Source of the DNA: Acanthosepion pharaonis
Taxonomy: Eukaryota; Mollusca; Cephalopoda; Sepiida; Sepiidae
Direction of reading: 5' to 3'
DNA: 64,000 nucleotides
NCBI GenBank assembly: GCA_903632075.3
Contig: CAHIKZ030000058.1
Span: 6,091,001-6,155,000 of the forward strand
Positions 53,196 through 63,745 of the stretch are shown piece by piece. The translations under genes were made by a program, and so were the position numbers. The notes below the pieces were generated by a model. The model was given only the letters and a program-made list of their open reading frames with translations, was not told the DNA's origin and did not search any database. Position 1 is the first letter of the stretch; each line of letters opens with the position of its first letter.

Positions 53196-54145
53196 AGCTT
53201 AATGTTCTGTAATGCTTGCAATTATAATGTTGATGTATATTTTTGCAATGTATAAACAAAGATGTGTGGAAAAACACAAAATGTAAAATCAGCTATTTTA
53301 AGATTAACCAGACATATAAAGAAACATATAAACATAATAAACATATCACTTGAATTTAAAAGAAGCCAAAACTGATTGAAGATCAATGTTTTATTTTATG
53401 TTTATTCTGTGTAGAAATCTTGTGCCAAAAACTGCTGGCGTTTGTAAGAAAACTCTTTCAAAATAAAATGCCATTTATTACAAAACCTTCCTAAAAACAT
53501 TCAGATGAAGTAAATCTAACAAATTAAATCTTTCTTTTTTTCTTTAAATAAAAATTGAAGGTATTAGTATCAATAAGTTAAAAAGAAAGCAATTTTTCAA
53601 AATTTAATATGCACCATTCTTTTAATTCAAGTGTAGATATGAATTTTGTTTGGTAGATATTGTTTTCATTAAAAAGGAAATAAAATCATTTACTTCAGCA
53701 TTAAGAAATAAAACCCTTCATACTTTAGAATAAATCTGGCTTAACTACTGACAAAAAGTAAGATAAAGTATTACATTGTATTTCTGCCAAAGAGTTATGC
53801 TTCTTTGTTGCAATCTTAATATGTATTATTTGAAACACTTACAAAAATTGTTTCTTGTGTTTGTTCTTTCATTTCAGATATGATATTAAATAAATTATGT
53901 GAGAAACAAGTTCAGAGAACTGAAAACTAGTGGTATCACAAGCAAGATAAAATTGGTATAAGGAGTTTAAAATCTTTTGGTAAGTAATTGAAATTCAAAC
54001 AAGTAAAAGCTATTTGCAGCTTTGAATTCTATTACAGTATCTTTTAATGCTGTATGATGAAGAGCCAAAACAAAAATGACCAGCAACATGTAACAAGAAC
54101 AACAGTTAGTGTCTCATAACAACTTTACATGTCAGAATCAGAGGT

Positions 54146-55310
54146 ATACAAGAGGTGTTGAAAAGTTCTTGGCCCAGCTCACTTCCCAAAATCTGACCAA
54201 ATAATTAAACATTAAAAAATTTTCTTCTTTGTCAGGCTGAGAACTATTCAGTATCTTTTCATATAAACAGGTAAACCAGTTTCAAATTTTTCATTTTGAT
54301 GTGTTGAAAGCAGTATTTATGAGCAATAACAAAGATTTGAATGACTTTGATAAAAGCCAAATTGTTACTGCTAGAAGTCTATCAGAACATTTTCGAAATG
54401 GCAATGCTTGTTGGGTGCTCATGTGCAAATGAGATCTGAGAAGAGAAAAATCACCAATTAACACCAAGGTAGTGGGCAACCAAGAATTATTGATGTAGGG
54501 AAAGAACAAAGGCTTTCTTAACAAGTATGAGCCAACAGAAGTACTACTGTGGAATAAATTGCAGATAGCTTTAATCATGGTACAGTAAAGAATGCATCAC
54601 AGCAAATCATTCATCAATTCTTCTTGTAAATAAGGCTGCAGATCAGCCAGAGTAAACCATGTTAATCACTAAAAATGACCTCAGTGGTATATGAGCATTG
54701 GAACCAAGCATAATAATGAAATAAGGCTGATGAGTTTCACTTTTTCCTCAATAAGGTGAACATCATTCTATATGTGTGCTGTTATGCTGGTGAAACAATA
54801 CCACAATAATAAACATTAGGAAAACAATAAACCATTGAATGCAGTAATAGAGTTTAGTCGGCATTCTTCTGAAAAACATTATCATTCATGTAGAAGATAC
54901 TTTATCACATATCATCTTTCTCAACATTACTGAAGACCAGGTATGCCACTTTATGGTAACAGTCTTCTACATTGGCATCTTTCAGCAGAACAATGCATCT
55001 TGTCACACTGCATGAATTGTACAGGAATAGTTTCAGGAACATGAAAACTTTACCAAAAACACCAGATTTCAGTCCCATTGAGTAATTAAAGAATGTGTTG
55101 AACAAACAAGTTCACTCTGTAAAACCACTTTACTTGCAAAAGTTAAAGAACCTACTGTTAACATCCTGATACCAGATCATGGAAGAAATCTTGTGGACTT
55201 TTAAAGTCCTTAGCTGTTTTGCAGGCATATGCAGCAACCACACTTTAATTGGCAAATGGTCATGATTTTTGCCTCATCAGAATATATCTCCATCAGGAAA
55301 TTACACCACC
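54146..55310 (+). pseudogene. Tc1-like DNA transposon with broken transposase
   Basis: The left end (AGGTGTTGAAAAGTTCTTGG) carries the internal inverted block CTGACCAA...TTGTCAGG shared with the fragments at 25.1 and 36.5 kb. Downstream, plus-strand translation with many stops and frameshifts matches a Tc1-family transposase. There is a helix-turn-helix block (about 54,345-54,420, like 'KGQIVMARRLGQSISKTAALVGCS'), a 'DE.(R/H)FFL...' block (about 54,730) and EDQVCHFMVTVF (about 54,939-54,974). The second catalytic motif is FQQNNASCHTA (about 54,987-55,019), where the catalytic Asp is replaced by Asn, and then PDF.PIE (about 55,062-55,084). A right terminal repeat is not visible. It is non-functional. 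Confidence 0.75.
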
Positions 55311-56016
55311 AATATCCAAAAATGGATTCTTTTTTTAAAACTTAGTAATTATAAATAAGACTTATAAACAGAACACTTTGAGTTTTGTTTTGTTTTACAG
55401 AAGCTATCTTTTTTAACAATGTTTTGTTTTTTAAGCAAACAATATTAATGAAAATTATTATTAATCAACAAAGAATCAATTCCTTAACAGTAAAATAAGA
55501 TATCCTTCAATGTTTAGCAAAGAATATTAATGTTCCACATAATATGTAACAGTTTTAATCTTGGTCGAGATTTACATGGCATCTGATATAAAGTTCCTTC
55601 CAGTTTTTTGCAATAAATCTAAAGCTGTTAACTAAATTTAAATTGAAGGACCTGTAATAGTTTCCAAATCTGTCCATACTATTTTCTCTCTTTCATAGCT
55701 TTGGTTTTTATATTTATGAATGACAAAATTATAAAATATTAAATTTTATCAAACAAAAAATATCAGGAAACTTCAATATGACTGAGAAGAAACTAAGTTC
55801 TCACTTATCTATTGCTGTCATTAATAATCTAAGTTCACCAAATTGGGAAAAAGTGGAATATCAACCCAAAAACCAAAGATTATTGTCCCAATAATTACTT
55901 TCATTAAAACTAAATAAAACTCTGAAAAGTATAAAAACATTTTTCTTTATGAACAGTCACTTAAAAATTGTAGCAGTATCTGTAAAATTTATCTTAAAAA
56001 AAGTAATTTAAATAGA

Positions 56017-56169
56017 AATTTCTAAGGAGTTAATGGATTTTATTTTTAATCAGACATTTTTTCTTATTATTTTAAATGTTATACTTTTGTAAATGCACCA
56101 AAATATAACAGTTAAAATAGTAAAAATAGTGTTGGATTAAAAATAAAATCCATTAATTTCTTAGAAATT
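56017..56169. repeat. Inverted repeat with 35-bp arms and 83-bp loop (MITE-like)
   Basis: The arms 56,017-56,051 and 56,135-56,169 are complementary over 35 bp with two mismatches (AATTTCTAAGGAGTTAATGG against AATTTCTAAGAAATTAATGG, then TTTTATTTTTAATC identical). The structure fits a small terminal-inverted-repeat element or its remnant. A clear target-site duplication was not found, and no second copy is visible in the window. Confidence 0.75.
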
Positions 56170-56239
56170 ATTTTGTGTACATTTCAGATAAAAAATGAAG
56201 TTAACACGTATGGACTTTCATGCAGGTATGAGCTTTCAA

Positions 56240-56372
56240 GGTGATCTGAACAATATGTGCATTCCTTAAAGGGTAATTGAACCTTTCTTGGTTGTGTAGC
56301 TCTCTCTGATCATACAGCAGTTTCCCCGACAAAAGGGACACAGGTTCAAACCTTGCCAGAGGGTACATTTTC
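56240..56372 (+). repeat. tRNA-derived SINE
   Basis: On the plus strand a perfect B box, AGGTTCAAACCTTG (near 56,341-56,354), lies downstream of a degenerate A-box region (TAGCTCTCTCTGATCATAC). It is followed by CCAGAGGGTAC and an A+T-rich tail. It differs in sequence from the 5S-containing family nearby. Confidence 0.5.
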
Positions 56373-56726
56373 TTTATTAAAGATAAAGTGATTAAGTAAT
56401 TCACACTGTTTAAAAAGCAGGGATCTATCCATTAAAATATAATGTTTAAAGGAATAAGAAATATAAATTTATGTAACTTTATAGCTCTTAATGGATCAAG
56501 TATGTGTAATTGCAACTTACAAAGCATTGACTTTTCAATACTTAATACAATGTCACACAAGCATCCAAAGTAACTGTCACTTCTGTTAAATTTATGTCAA
56601 CTAGACTACCATTTTTGACTACCATAATCCAATATTATACTTGTATGAAATTAATCATATGATAATCTTATCAACCTTTTGCAGTTATTTAAATCCAGAA
56701 AATATTTTTAGATTGTAAAACTTATC

Positions 56727-57046
56727 TTTTTTCTTTTTTTTTTGAGATAATAGTTTAGTGATACAAATCTTACTAATTAATCCATAACTAGAGAAAGAAA
56801 AGATGAATTCACACTTTTCTCAATGGTATTTGTGCATAAGTGAATATATTGAACCCAACAGGAATTGGATCTCAGCTCTCTGATTAACATTTCTAAGCCA
56901 TTATCCATTACACCGCCCGTACATCCAACCTTACAGCACCCAGTGTTCCCAATCAGTCACCCGTCTAGGTACTGACCAAGCTTGACATTGCTTAACTTTG
57001 ATGATCATACAGGAACTGGTGTTTCAACATGATGTGGATGTAAGCC
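56727..57046 (-). repeat. Composite 5S rRNA-tRNA SINE, copy 1
   Basis: Read on the minus strand from 57,046: about 118 bp align along their full length with animal 5S rRNA. Landmarks are GGCTTACATCCACATCATGTTGAA (5' end), AAGTTAAGCAATGTC (box A), GGTCAGTACCTAGACGGGTGAC (intermediate element/box C) and TGGGAACACTGGGTGCTGTAA (3' end). About 13 bp later a tRNA-like unit follows, with GTGTAATGGATAATGG (A-box region) and AGATCCAATTCC (B box). Then come a roughly 110-bp tail and an interrupted poly(A) (poly(T) at 56,727-56,743 on the plus strand). Too diverged to be a functional 5S gene. 5S-headed (SINE3-type) and tRNA-headed SINEs are known classes; having both heads in tandem is unusual. Confidence 0.85.
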
Positions 57047-57049
57047 AAA

Positions 57050-59130
57050 TTAATCTCGTGTTTCAAAACACAGTTAAAACTACTGAAAGCAAATCAATCC
57101 AACTCCTGAACTGTGTTTTTTTAATATAAGTTTTTTCATTTAATTTTGCATTTGTTTCATCTAAGCAGTTGGCAAATGCAAACCAAATGAATGTAAGCTT
57201 TCCTAATTCAAATGATGTTTGTTGAAAACCAGCAAATTGTTAGACTATTGATACCTTGCTTATGTGCTGAATATTTCAGGAACTGTTGCTATGACATCAG
57301 CCAAGCACAATTAGATTCCTCCTGTATGGTAATAATGAAGTATTTTCTTGAAATCATTATTTAAAACTTTGCTACACAATATAGATAATCTGTTTAGAGT
57401 TTATATGAATAAAGATAAGATGGAAATGTGTAGTTTGCATATCCTTTGGGATAAAATTAGGGTGTAAGATAAAAGATTAAAAAAAGATAATAGTAACACA
57501 GAACTGGTCCAAAGCAGTCAATGCAGCTAATTATTGATTCTAGCTAAGCACAATAACCTCGCTGTGGAATGTACAATTTACATCCACCTCTTGTACATCT
57601 AAGTCTGGGTAACTAGAATCTACTCTCTTTCAGTTTGACCATCAAACTTTCTAGAATATATCAGCTAATGAGAAAGAATAATGGTTAATACTTAGAATTA
57701 ACTATGTTGTAAAATTACGCTTTCAAAATCTTTCCCAACATTGATAATTCCCTTATTAATTTGAAAATGAAAGGAACTATTAAAGGTCTTGAATTTCAGT
57801 TGAAAATCTCAGTTTGTTTCTTTCTAAATTTGATTGTCATTTTCACAAATACATTGATTCAAATATTTCCATTACTAATATGGAGGAAAGTTATCAGGGC
57901 ACACAATTGTTTTTCTTCCTGTTCAAAACTTGGTCTAAATCATTTTCAAAAGATTGTTTAAACATATTTTCTCTGAATCAAAATTTAATTTTTCTTTTGT
58001 ACTAAATCAATATTAAAAAGCCATTAGCTAAATGAACTTTTATTTTAATTATTTATCTTGATGAATTAATCCATGATGTCACATTACCAAAAATATCTCA
58101 ATTATTTATTTGCTTTATAAACCTATTAAGCACTAAAATAAATACTTTAATCAAGTAAAATATGTAAAAGTTGCAATATATGATGCATTTAAAATTGTCA
58201 CTAATCTCTCTGATACTATTATTAATTATTCAGCTTAATTTGTATTTTAAAGATTCTTAAGTTGAGGTAGTTAAGAATAATTTATGAGAAACCAGTGAAC
58301 AATATTGAGCTAGAGATCAAAGATTCTCTTTTTAAATAAATTCCATTTTCTGTATTTTCAAACACAGTTCAGCAAATTTGTTAATCTTTTAGTAATTTTT
58401 AAAAATGAAATTTGCATTTATAGGTAATAAAAATCTGTTTGTTAGCATAAATTTGTGATTCTCCTGATGAATAACGTTATGCAAAGAAATTGCTCTGAAG
58501 CCAATCATCTGACTTCCCTCTCTTATTGGCAGATAGTAAAATATTCATCAGCTCATTTTGTTAAATGATTTCACTTCCAAAACAAGTTTCCTAGTTATAG
58601 TTAACCGTGTTGTGTATATGATTGGTTCTGTGCAATTTTATTGAGGTTTTTATTGATGTTTTTAAAATTATACCAAATTTTTTTAACCTTGTGCATTTTA
58701 ATTAAATATTACACTTCTTGCATGAACTTTATAAAAGTGATCTATTTTATCTATACAAAGAAATCATGTCTAGGCTAAATAGATTACTCTTAAGGTATAA
58801 AGTAATTTTTTTAAAAATGATTTAAATATATCACCTTAGTGTAAAGTTTTGTGTCACTTATTCTGTTTATGAACTTATAAAATGTAAAAAGAAAAATTAC
58901 ATGACAAGAAATTTTTTTCCAAATAGACTTGAAGAAGAATATTAATATGATACTTGTTCATCAATATTTAAATAAGTCACCCAACAAGCATCACTTTCTT
59001 GTGTTGAGAAAATATATAACAAACAAGATTGTTTATCAAATATTAACCTGGTTGCATGCTTTCTTGCTTTTGTTTAGTGGCATATCTACCTCTATGGGTT
59101 ATTTAATACTGAAATCTAAATATTTTGTAT
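57050..59130. other. A+T-rich non-coding sequence
   Basis: No gene recognised. An 11-bp inverted pair (AAAACACAGTT near 57,065 against AACTGTGTTTT near 57,109) lies next to the 5' end of the composite SINE. Confidence 0.5.
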
Positions 59131-59136
59131 GCAAAC

Positions 59137-59447
59137 TTTTTTTTTTTAGATAATAATGATGTTAGTAATACAAATCTTACTAATTAACCCATAGCTGGGT
59201 GGGAGAAGAGGTGGATTCATACTATTCCTAAGGGTATTTGCATGTAAGTGAATATAATGAACCCAATTGGAATTAGTTGTCTGACTAATAATTCCGAGCC
59301 ATTATCCATCACACCACCTGCACACACAAACTTACAGCACCTGGTATTACCAAGTAGTTATGCATCTAGGGACTGACCAGGCTCAACATTGCTTGTCTTT
59401 TGTAATTTTAGGGGAACCAATGTTTCAACGTGATTTGGCCATAAGCC
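59137..59447 (-). repeat. Composite 5S rRNA-tRNA SINE, copy 2
   Basis: Minus strand from 59,447: the 5S-like head begins GGCTTATGGCCAAATCACGT, even closer to a canonical 5S start than copy 1. It continues through GACAAGCAATGTTGAGCCTG and CAGTCCCTAGATGCATAAC to TTGGTAATACCAGGTGCTGT. The tRNA-like unit (GGTGTGATGGATAATGGCTC; B box decayed to ACTAATTCCAATT), the shared tail and 11 A residues (59,147-59,137) follow. Same order and spacing as copy 1. No convincing target-site duplication seen. Confidence 0.85.
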
Positions 59448-59449
59448 TC

Positions 59450-61585
59450 AATATTAGCCTGGATACAATCTCTTAAGGTGTATTTTTGCTAGTAACCCTT
59501 CAGAATCCTAATGTTAACCTGAGAAATTATATGAACATGAGAACAAGAGAAATCATATCAAACTACTGCATATAAAGATTGGTTCAAAGAACACATTAAG
59601 TTGGATAATTAACTAATTATTATAATAATGATTAGGATAATAAAAATTCAGTGAACTCAACTATTTTTTTAAATTCCTGGTGGCATCAAGAATCAAAGAA
59701 TTCTTTGTAATTCAATTGCCATTTGTTTTATTTTATTCACTTTCATTATGACCTTTTAGGTACAATGGGTTAAGTCAAGAGATGTTAGACTCATTTCAAC
59801 TGCCAAGAATCTGGGTTTATTTTCATTCATTCCTTAATTGGCATCAGCAGTCTTGATGCTGTCAAAGGAACCTGCTTTAGACCAAAAAATTCAAGACTTC
59901 AGCATCATTATCTGTGAAAATAACCAAAAGTTAATCTCACTGATGCTTGCTTTTCTCAAACCTTGCAATCAAATCAATATGACACTTAAAGAGTTAACCC
60001 CTCTCCCCACAAATTCACATCTTGTTACATTACTTCCCAAGAAAAAGAAAATCCTATTATTTTGTTATTCCATATTATCGATTTCCTTTTCAGGATGGAG
60101 AAATATGTTTTAAATAATTGTAAAAACTGATCTGAAATCCTTTAAGATTGTCCTTAATATGTCATTATTATTATTATTATTATTGGCATTGAGGTTCAGA
60201 ATTTTATCTCTGAATTAATTTAAATTAAACTTATCTTGATATTTATTTGAAGGCAAAAGTCTTTTGTCTACAATGTGATACAGGTTTCTTTTGGCATATG
60301 AAGCAGGGATGAAATAAGAGAAGTGTGGGTCAAAGTTCAATTTGAATTCCTAAGATAACAAATAATGGATGAGCTAAATCTACACAAGTCGTTTATAAAG
60401 AAAACAATGACCATGACAAAACACATCATCTTTGGAGAATTTATTTCAAATTTCCTTAATGTGTCCAAGACTAAATATTTAATAAAAACCATAGATAATT
60501 GTAACATTAATAGTTACATTACAAGTGATTCTTGAGGGAATTATTATTAAGTAAATTTTGATAAACGTTAGTAACGTAAATATGAAAATATCAAACTGAA
60601 TATTACATTTTACATGGTCAATAACAATTTTTCAAAAAACAATTAATGCCAATTGCTCACACCAGAGATCAAACAAATTCTATTTAAAAAATACAAAGAA
60701 ATAAAAAGGTATCAACTTTGAAGCAAATTTTCAGCGACAATAAGTTGTAGACCAGAGGAGTCTTCTGTTTCTTTCATAAAAACAATTACACTCACATTAA
60801 TACAGATGTATTCTTTGACGTGGAACAAAAATATGCATAAAAAATTATATGCGACTATAAGAAAACACATAGCTTCATCACAGGCTAGAATGACATACAA
60901 CACTGCCTTTACTATCCACAATAATTCCTTCTGATCAAAAGAAAAAAATTTTTCTTTTAACATGCTTTTGTCATTATCATACACATATATATTACGATTG
61001 GACCATAATTTCTCTTTAGTGGATAAAAAGCTATCGATTAACTAAAAAGACAACTTTAGAGTGTGTATATGCATGCAAATGAGTATGAGCCATATTGAAC
61101 AAAATCATGTTCAATATAAAACATGCTTTTTACTTTGGGATATTCCTATATTTAAAAATGACTCATTCTTGCTAAAGATAATCTTACTAAATATGTACAT
61201 AGTAATGTCTACCAACCTTACCACTGAGCAACACTTTTAAGAGTATGACACTTTTATAAGTTAAAGGGTTTAGAGAAAACAAAAAGAGAAACAAATATTG
61301 GTATGGTTATTTGTGAGTGCTTTTTATGATTTGTACAAATAAAGAAGGCCCAAAGCACTTGTCAAGAAAGTGCTATTTTGATCAAATTAAATCAACCCAA
61401 TTAGTGGCTACTGTAAAATATGCTGCCAAAAAAGGTCCTAGATCTGCAGCAGTGGTATCTGTTTGATCTGGCATGAAGACAAAAAGTCCTAAAAAGTAAC
61501 TAAAACTCTGGTTCCTTTCCTGATTGACATTTTGGAGTTAAACTTTCAGAAGATTGCCAAAAGACATGAAAAATATCTTTAAAAA
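59450..61585. other. Non-coding sequence, nothing recognised
   Basis: Several open frames of about 90 codons occur (59,838-60,113 plus; 60,712-60,984 minus), but none shows a known motif or splice context. A short (ATT)n tract lies near 60,165-60,185. Confidence 0.45.
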
Positions 61586-61592
61586 TTATTAT

Positions 61593-61808
61593 TTAAAGAA
61601 AACCTATTTTAAGCTCACTCACTATCCAGTTTATTATCTTCTTTCCTTGATGTTTTTGAAGCCTGCTTCTCCAGGCAACTCTATCTAAAGCCATGTCTTC
61701 TTTCCATTTCAATTTCTTCCGGGCTTTGTTGAAACTTTCCCTCCAAGTTTTCTTTGGTGAACTATGCCAGTAAACTGCTTCAACCATGAATTGTTTTGTT
61801 GTACACAT
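61593..61808 (-). pseudogene. Possible LINE polymerase C-terminal fragment
   Basis: The 71-codon minus-strand frame contains TWRESFNKARKKLKWKED followed by MALDRVAWRSRLQKHQ. This resembles the pattern 'W.d..K.dLk......A.DR..WR.l' found at the very C-terminus of many non-LTR reverse transcriptases. No other polymerase motif was found upstream, so this would be a heavily 5'-truncated and diverged copy of a different LINE from those at 12 and 52.6 kb. Chance similarity cannot be excluded. Confidence 0.35.
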
Positions 61809-62263
61809 TCAAAATGTTGTAATCTTTGAGCAATCAGCAACTAGTTCAAAAGAGGAATGCCAAAATGTTTGTAAAATGACACCACACTAACTCTAAATAG
61901 GCTTGATATTGCATCTCCACTTGATTATAAAATAATCATTTTGTACCAGGTGTAACTTCTTTGGCATGTTTAGCCCAGGATTCACCAGAATAGGTCATGC
62001 CACAATGAACACAGGAGTTGTAAACATTGCCTCAAGTGCAACAAGTGATGTAATGGTTTGTCAACATCACTAGTATATATTTTCCCTCTATAAATGTTTA
62101 CTTTTGCTTTTATCAAAAAAATTGAATTAATCCATTGTAAAATGCAACAAACTCTTGAAAGTTTAATTGATTGATTCATTTTCTACAGCTTATCAACCCT
62201 TTGCAAGTTATTTAAAGCCAGAAAATATTTTTAGATTGTAAGAATTTTAACCTGCGGTAGGAG

Positions 62264-62582
62264 TTTTTTTTTTTTTTTAGATGATAATAGTTTTATGATA
62301 GAGCTCTTACTAATTAACCCATAGCTGGGGGAAGAAGAGGTGGATTCATGCCTTTTTTGAAGGGTATTTGCATGTAAGTGAATATAACAAACCCAACAGG
62401 AATTAGAACCAAGCTCTCCGATTAATAATTCTGAGCCATTATCTATTATACCATCTACACATTCAAGTTCACAGCACCTGGTATTCCCAAGCAGTCACTC
62501 ATCTAGGTACTGGCCAGGCTTAACATTGCTTAAATTCAGTGATCATACTGGAACCAGTGTTTCAACATGTGGTTCTAAGCCT
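62264..62582 (-). repeat. Composite 5S rRNA-tRNA SINE, copy 3
   Basis: Minus strand from 62,582: a 5S-like head (GGCTTAGAACCACATGTTGA, TATGATCACTGAATTTAAGC, CTGGCCAGTACCTAGATGAG, TTGGGAATACCAGGTGCTGT) is followed by a linker. The tRNA-like unit has GGTATAATAGATAATGGCTC as A-box region and the best B box of the three, GGTTCTAATTCC. The shared tail and 15 A residues (plus-strand poly(T) at 62,264-62,278) follow. It is the best-preserved copy overall. Confidence 0.88.
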
Positions 62583-62939
62583 TGAAAGCTTGACTCAGTA
62601 ATAAACAATACATTTGCATCCAGCAGTCTAAGGTTTTCTTCTCCAGCCACTTCTTAGAAAAAAAAAATATACAGCAGGTTAAATGGACTTATCTTCCATA
62701 ATAAATTTTATTCTTTCTCATACCATTAAGATATATAGTAGGTAATGTGAACATTTTCCATAACATATTAAATAATTGGGGCACTATGCCAAGAAATTCT
62801 CCTTTATGGCATCTCTCTAAACAATGCAGTTTATTTGGTGTTGCCCATCTACTTTCCAAATAATATATGACAGTTTATGCTGAGTTACATGGTACAGCAG
62901 CAAAGAAAGATCGCTGGACATCAAACAGCTAAGATGGAT

Positions 62940-63110
62940 TGCTTTCACAAAATCAAAGGGCTTCAATTTGGAGAAAGAAGTGAATTCATGCTTTCCCCAA
63001 GAACATTATAGGACAGGAATGCAACTGCTCTAGTTGAAGTTTGAACTTTGCCAATTTCACTACCTATGCCACTAATCATAAGGACAGTACTTGCTGACCT
63101 CAATTTTAAG
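62940..63110 (-). repeat. tRNA-derived SINE sharing the composite SINE's tail
   Basis: On the minus strand an A-box-like TTAGTGGCATAGGTAGTG is followed by a B box AAGTTCAAACTTC (near 63,034-63,022). The tail then carries GGGGAAAGCATGAATTCAC and CTTCTTTCTCC, the same module found in the tails of the 5S-tRNA composites (ending ...GTGAATTCATC.TTTCTTTCTC). It has no 5S head. Confidence 0.55.
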
Positions 63111-63244
63111 AATTTGTAACCTGAATTTAGTGAATGTAACAATGAGCAAATCTAAATGTTGTTTGTTATAAAATAAGTTTCACTAACACCTGTTTGTGTA
63201 TGTTTAGGTAAAAAGGCACACTAAAGATGATATAAAACTTTTTT

Positions 63245-63745
63245 TTTATAGTAAGGTTCATCCTGCACAAGGCCCAGGAGCCACTCAAGGTAGAGGATTG
63301 CATTAAGGAAGCAGTTCGTATGGATACTAGCGGAAGATAACGTTTAACCCAGACTTGAACAGGTTAAGATTGTAGTGATTGGGGAAACATCCTCCCAGGA
63401 ATTGGTTCCATAGAGCAGTGGTTCATGGGAAGAAGCTGTTTGAGTGGAAATTACTTCTCACTGATGAAATATGGAGGGAATGTGGGTGGTTATAAGTGGC
63501 ATGGTGGGGGCCTAGCTGTGAACTGGTGGAACTAAGGAAAGTAGTTTGTCAGAGCACTTTCCATGGAAGTGTAACGGTAGAACAGTAAGAGAGTTGCTAC
63601 ATCTCACCTGTGAGAGAGAGGTTGGAGGGTAGAAAATAATTCATCACCCACAAGAACTCTAAGATGATTTTGAACTCTATCGAAATTAGAAAGTGATGAC
63701 TGAGCAGCTCCCACCCAAATATGACAACAGTACTACATTTTTAGC
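63245..63745 (-). pseudogene. CR1/Jockey-like LINE 3' end, inverted copy
   Basis: The minus strand repeats the element at 52.6-53.2 kb. Shared parts include AAAATGTAGTACT, ATATTTGGGTGGGAGCTGC, SNSFF..TTALWNQ (about 63,440-63,395), CF..HYNLNLFKSGLN (about 63,390-63,340), and the 3' UTR CTCTACCTTGAGTGGCTCCTGGGCCTTG, ending in CTATAAAAAAAAAG. Stops and frameshifts show that it is dead. It is truncated at its 5' side near 63,745, slightly shorter than the other copy. Confidence 0.8.

Noticed and set aside
56928..57046. 5S rRNA gene
   Set aside because: Although the 5S similarity is clear, many conserved positions are mutated and the sequence continues into a tRNA-like unit, tail and poly(A). It recurs twice nearby in the same form, so it is a retroposon head.
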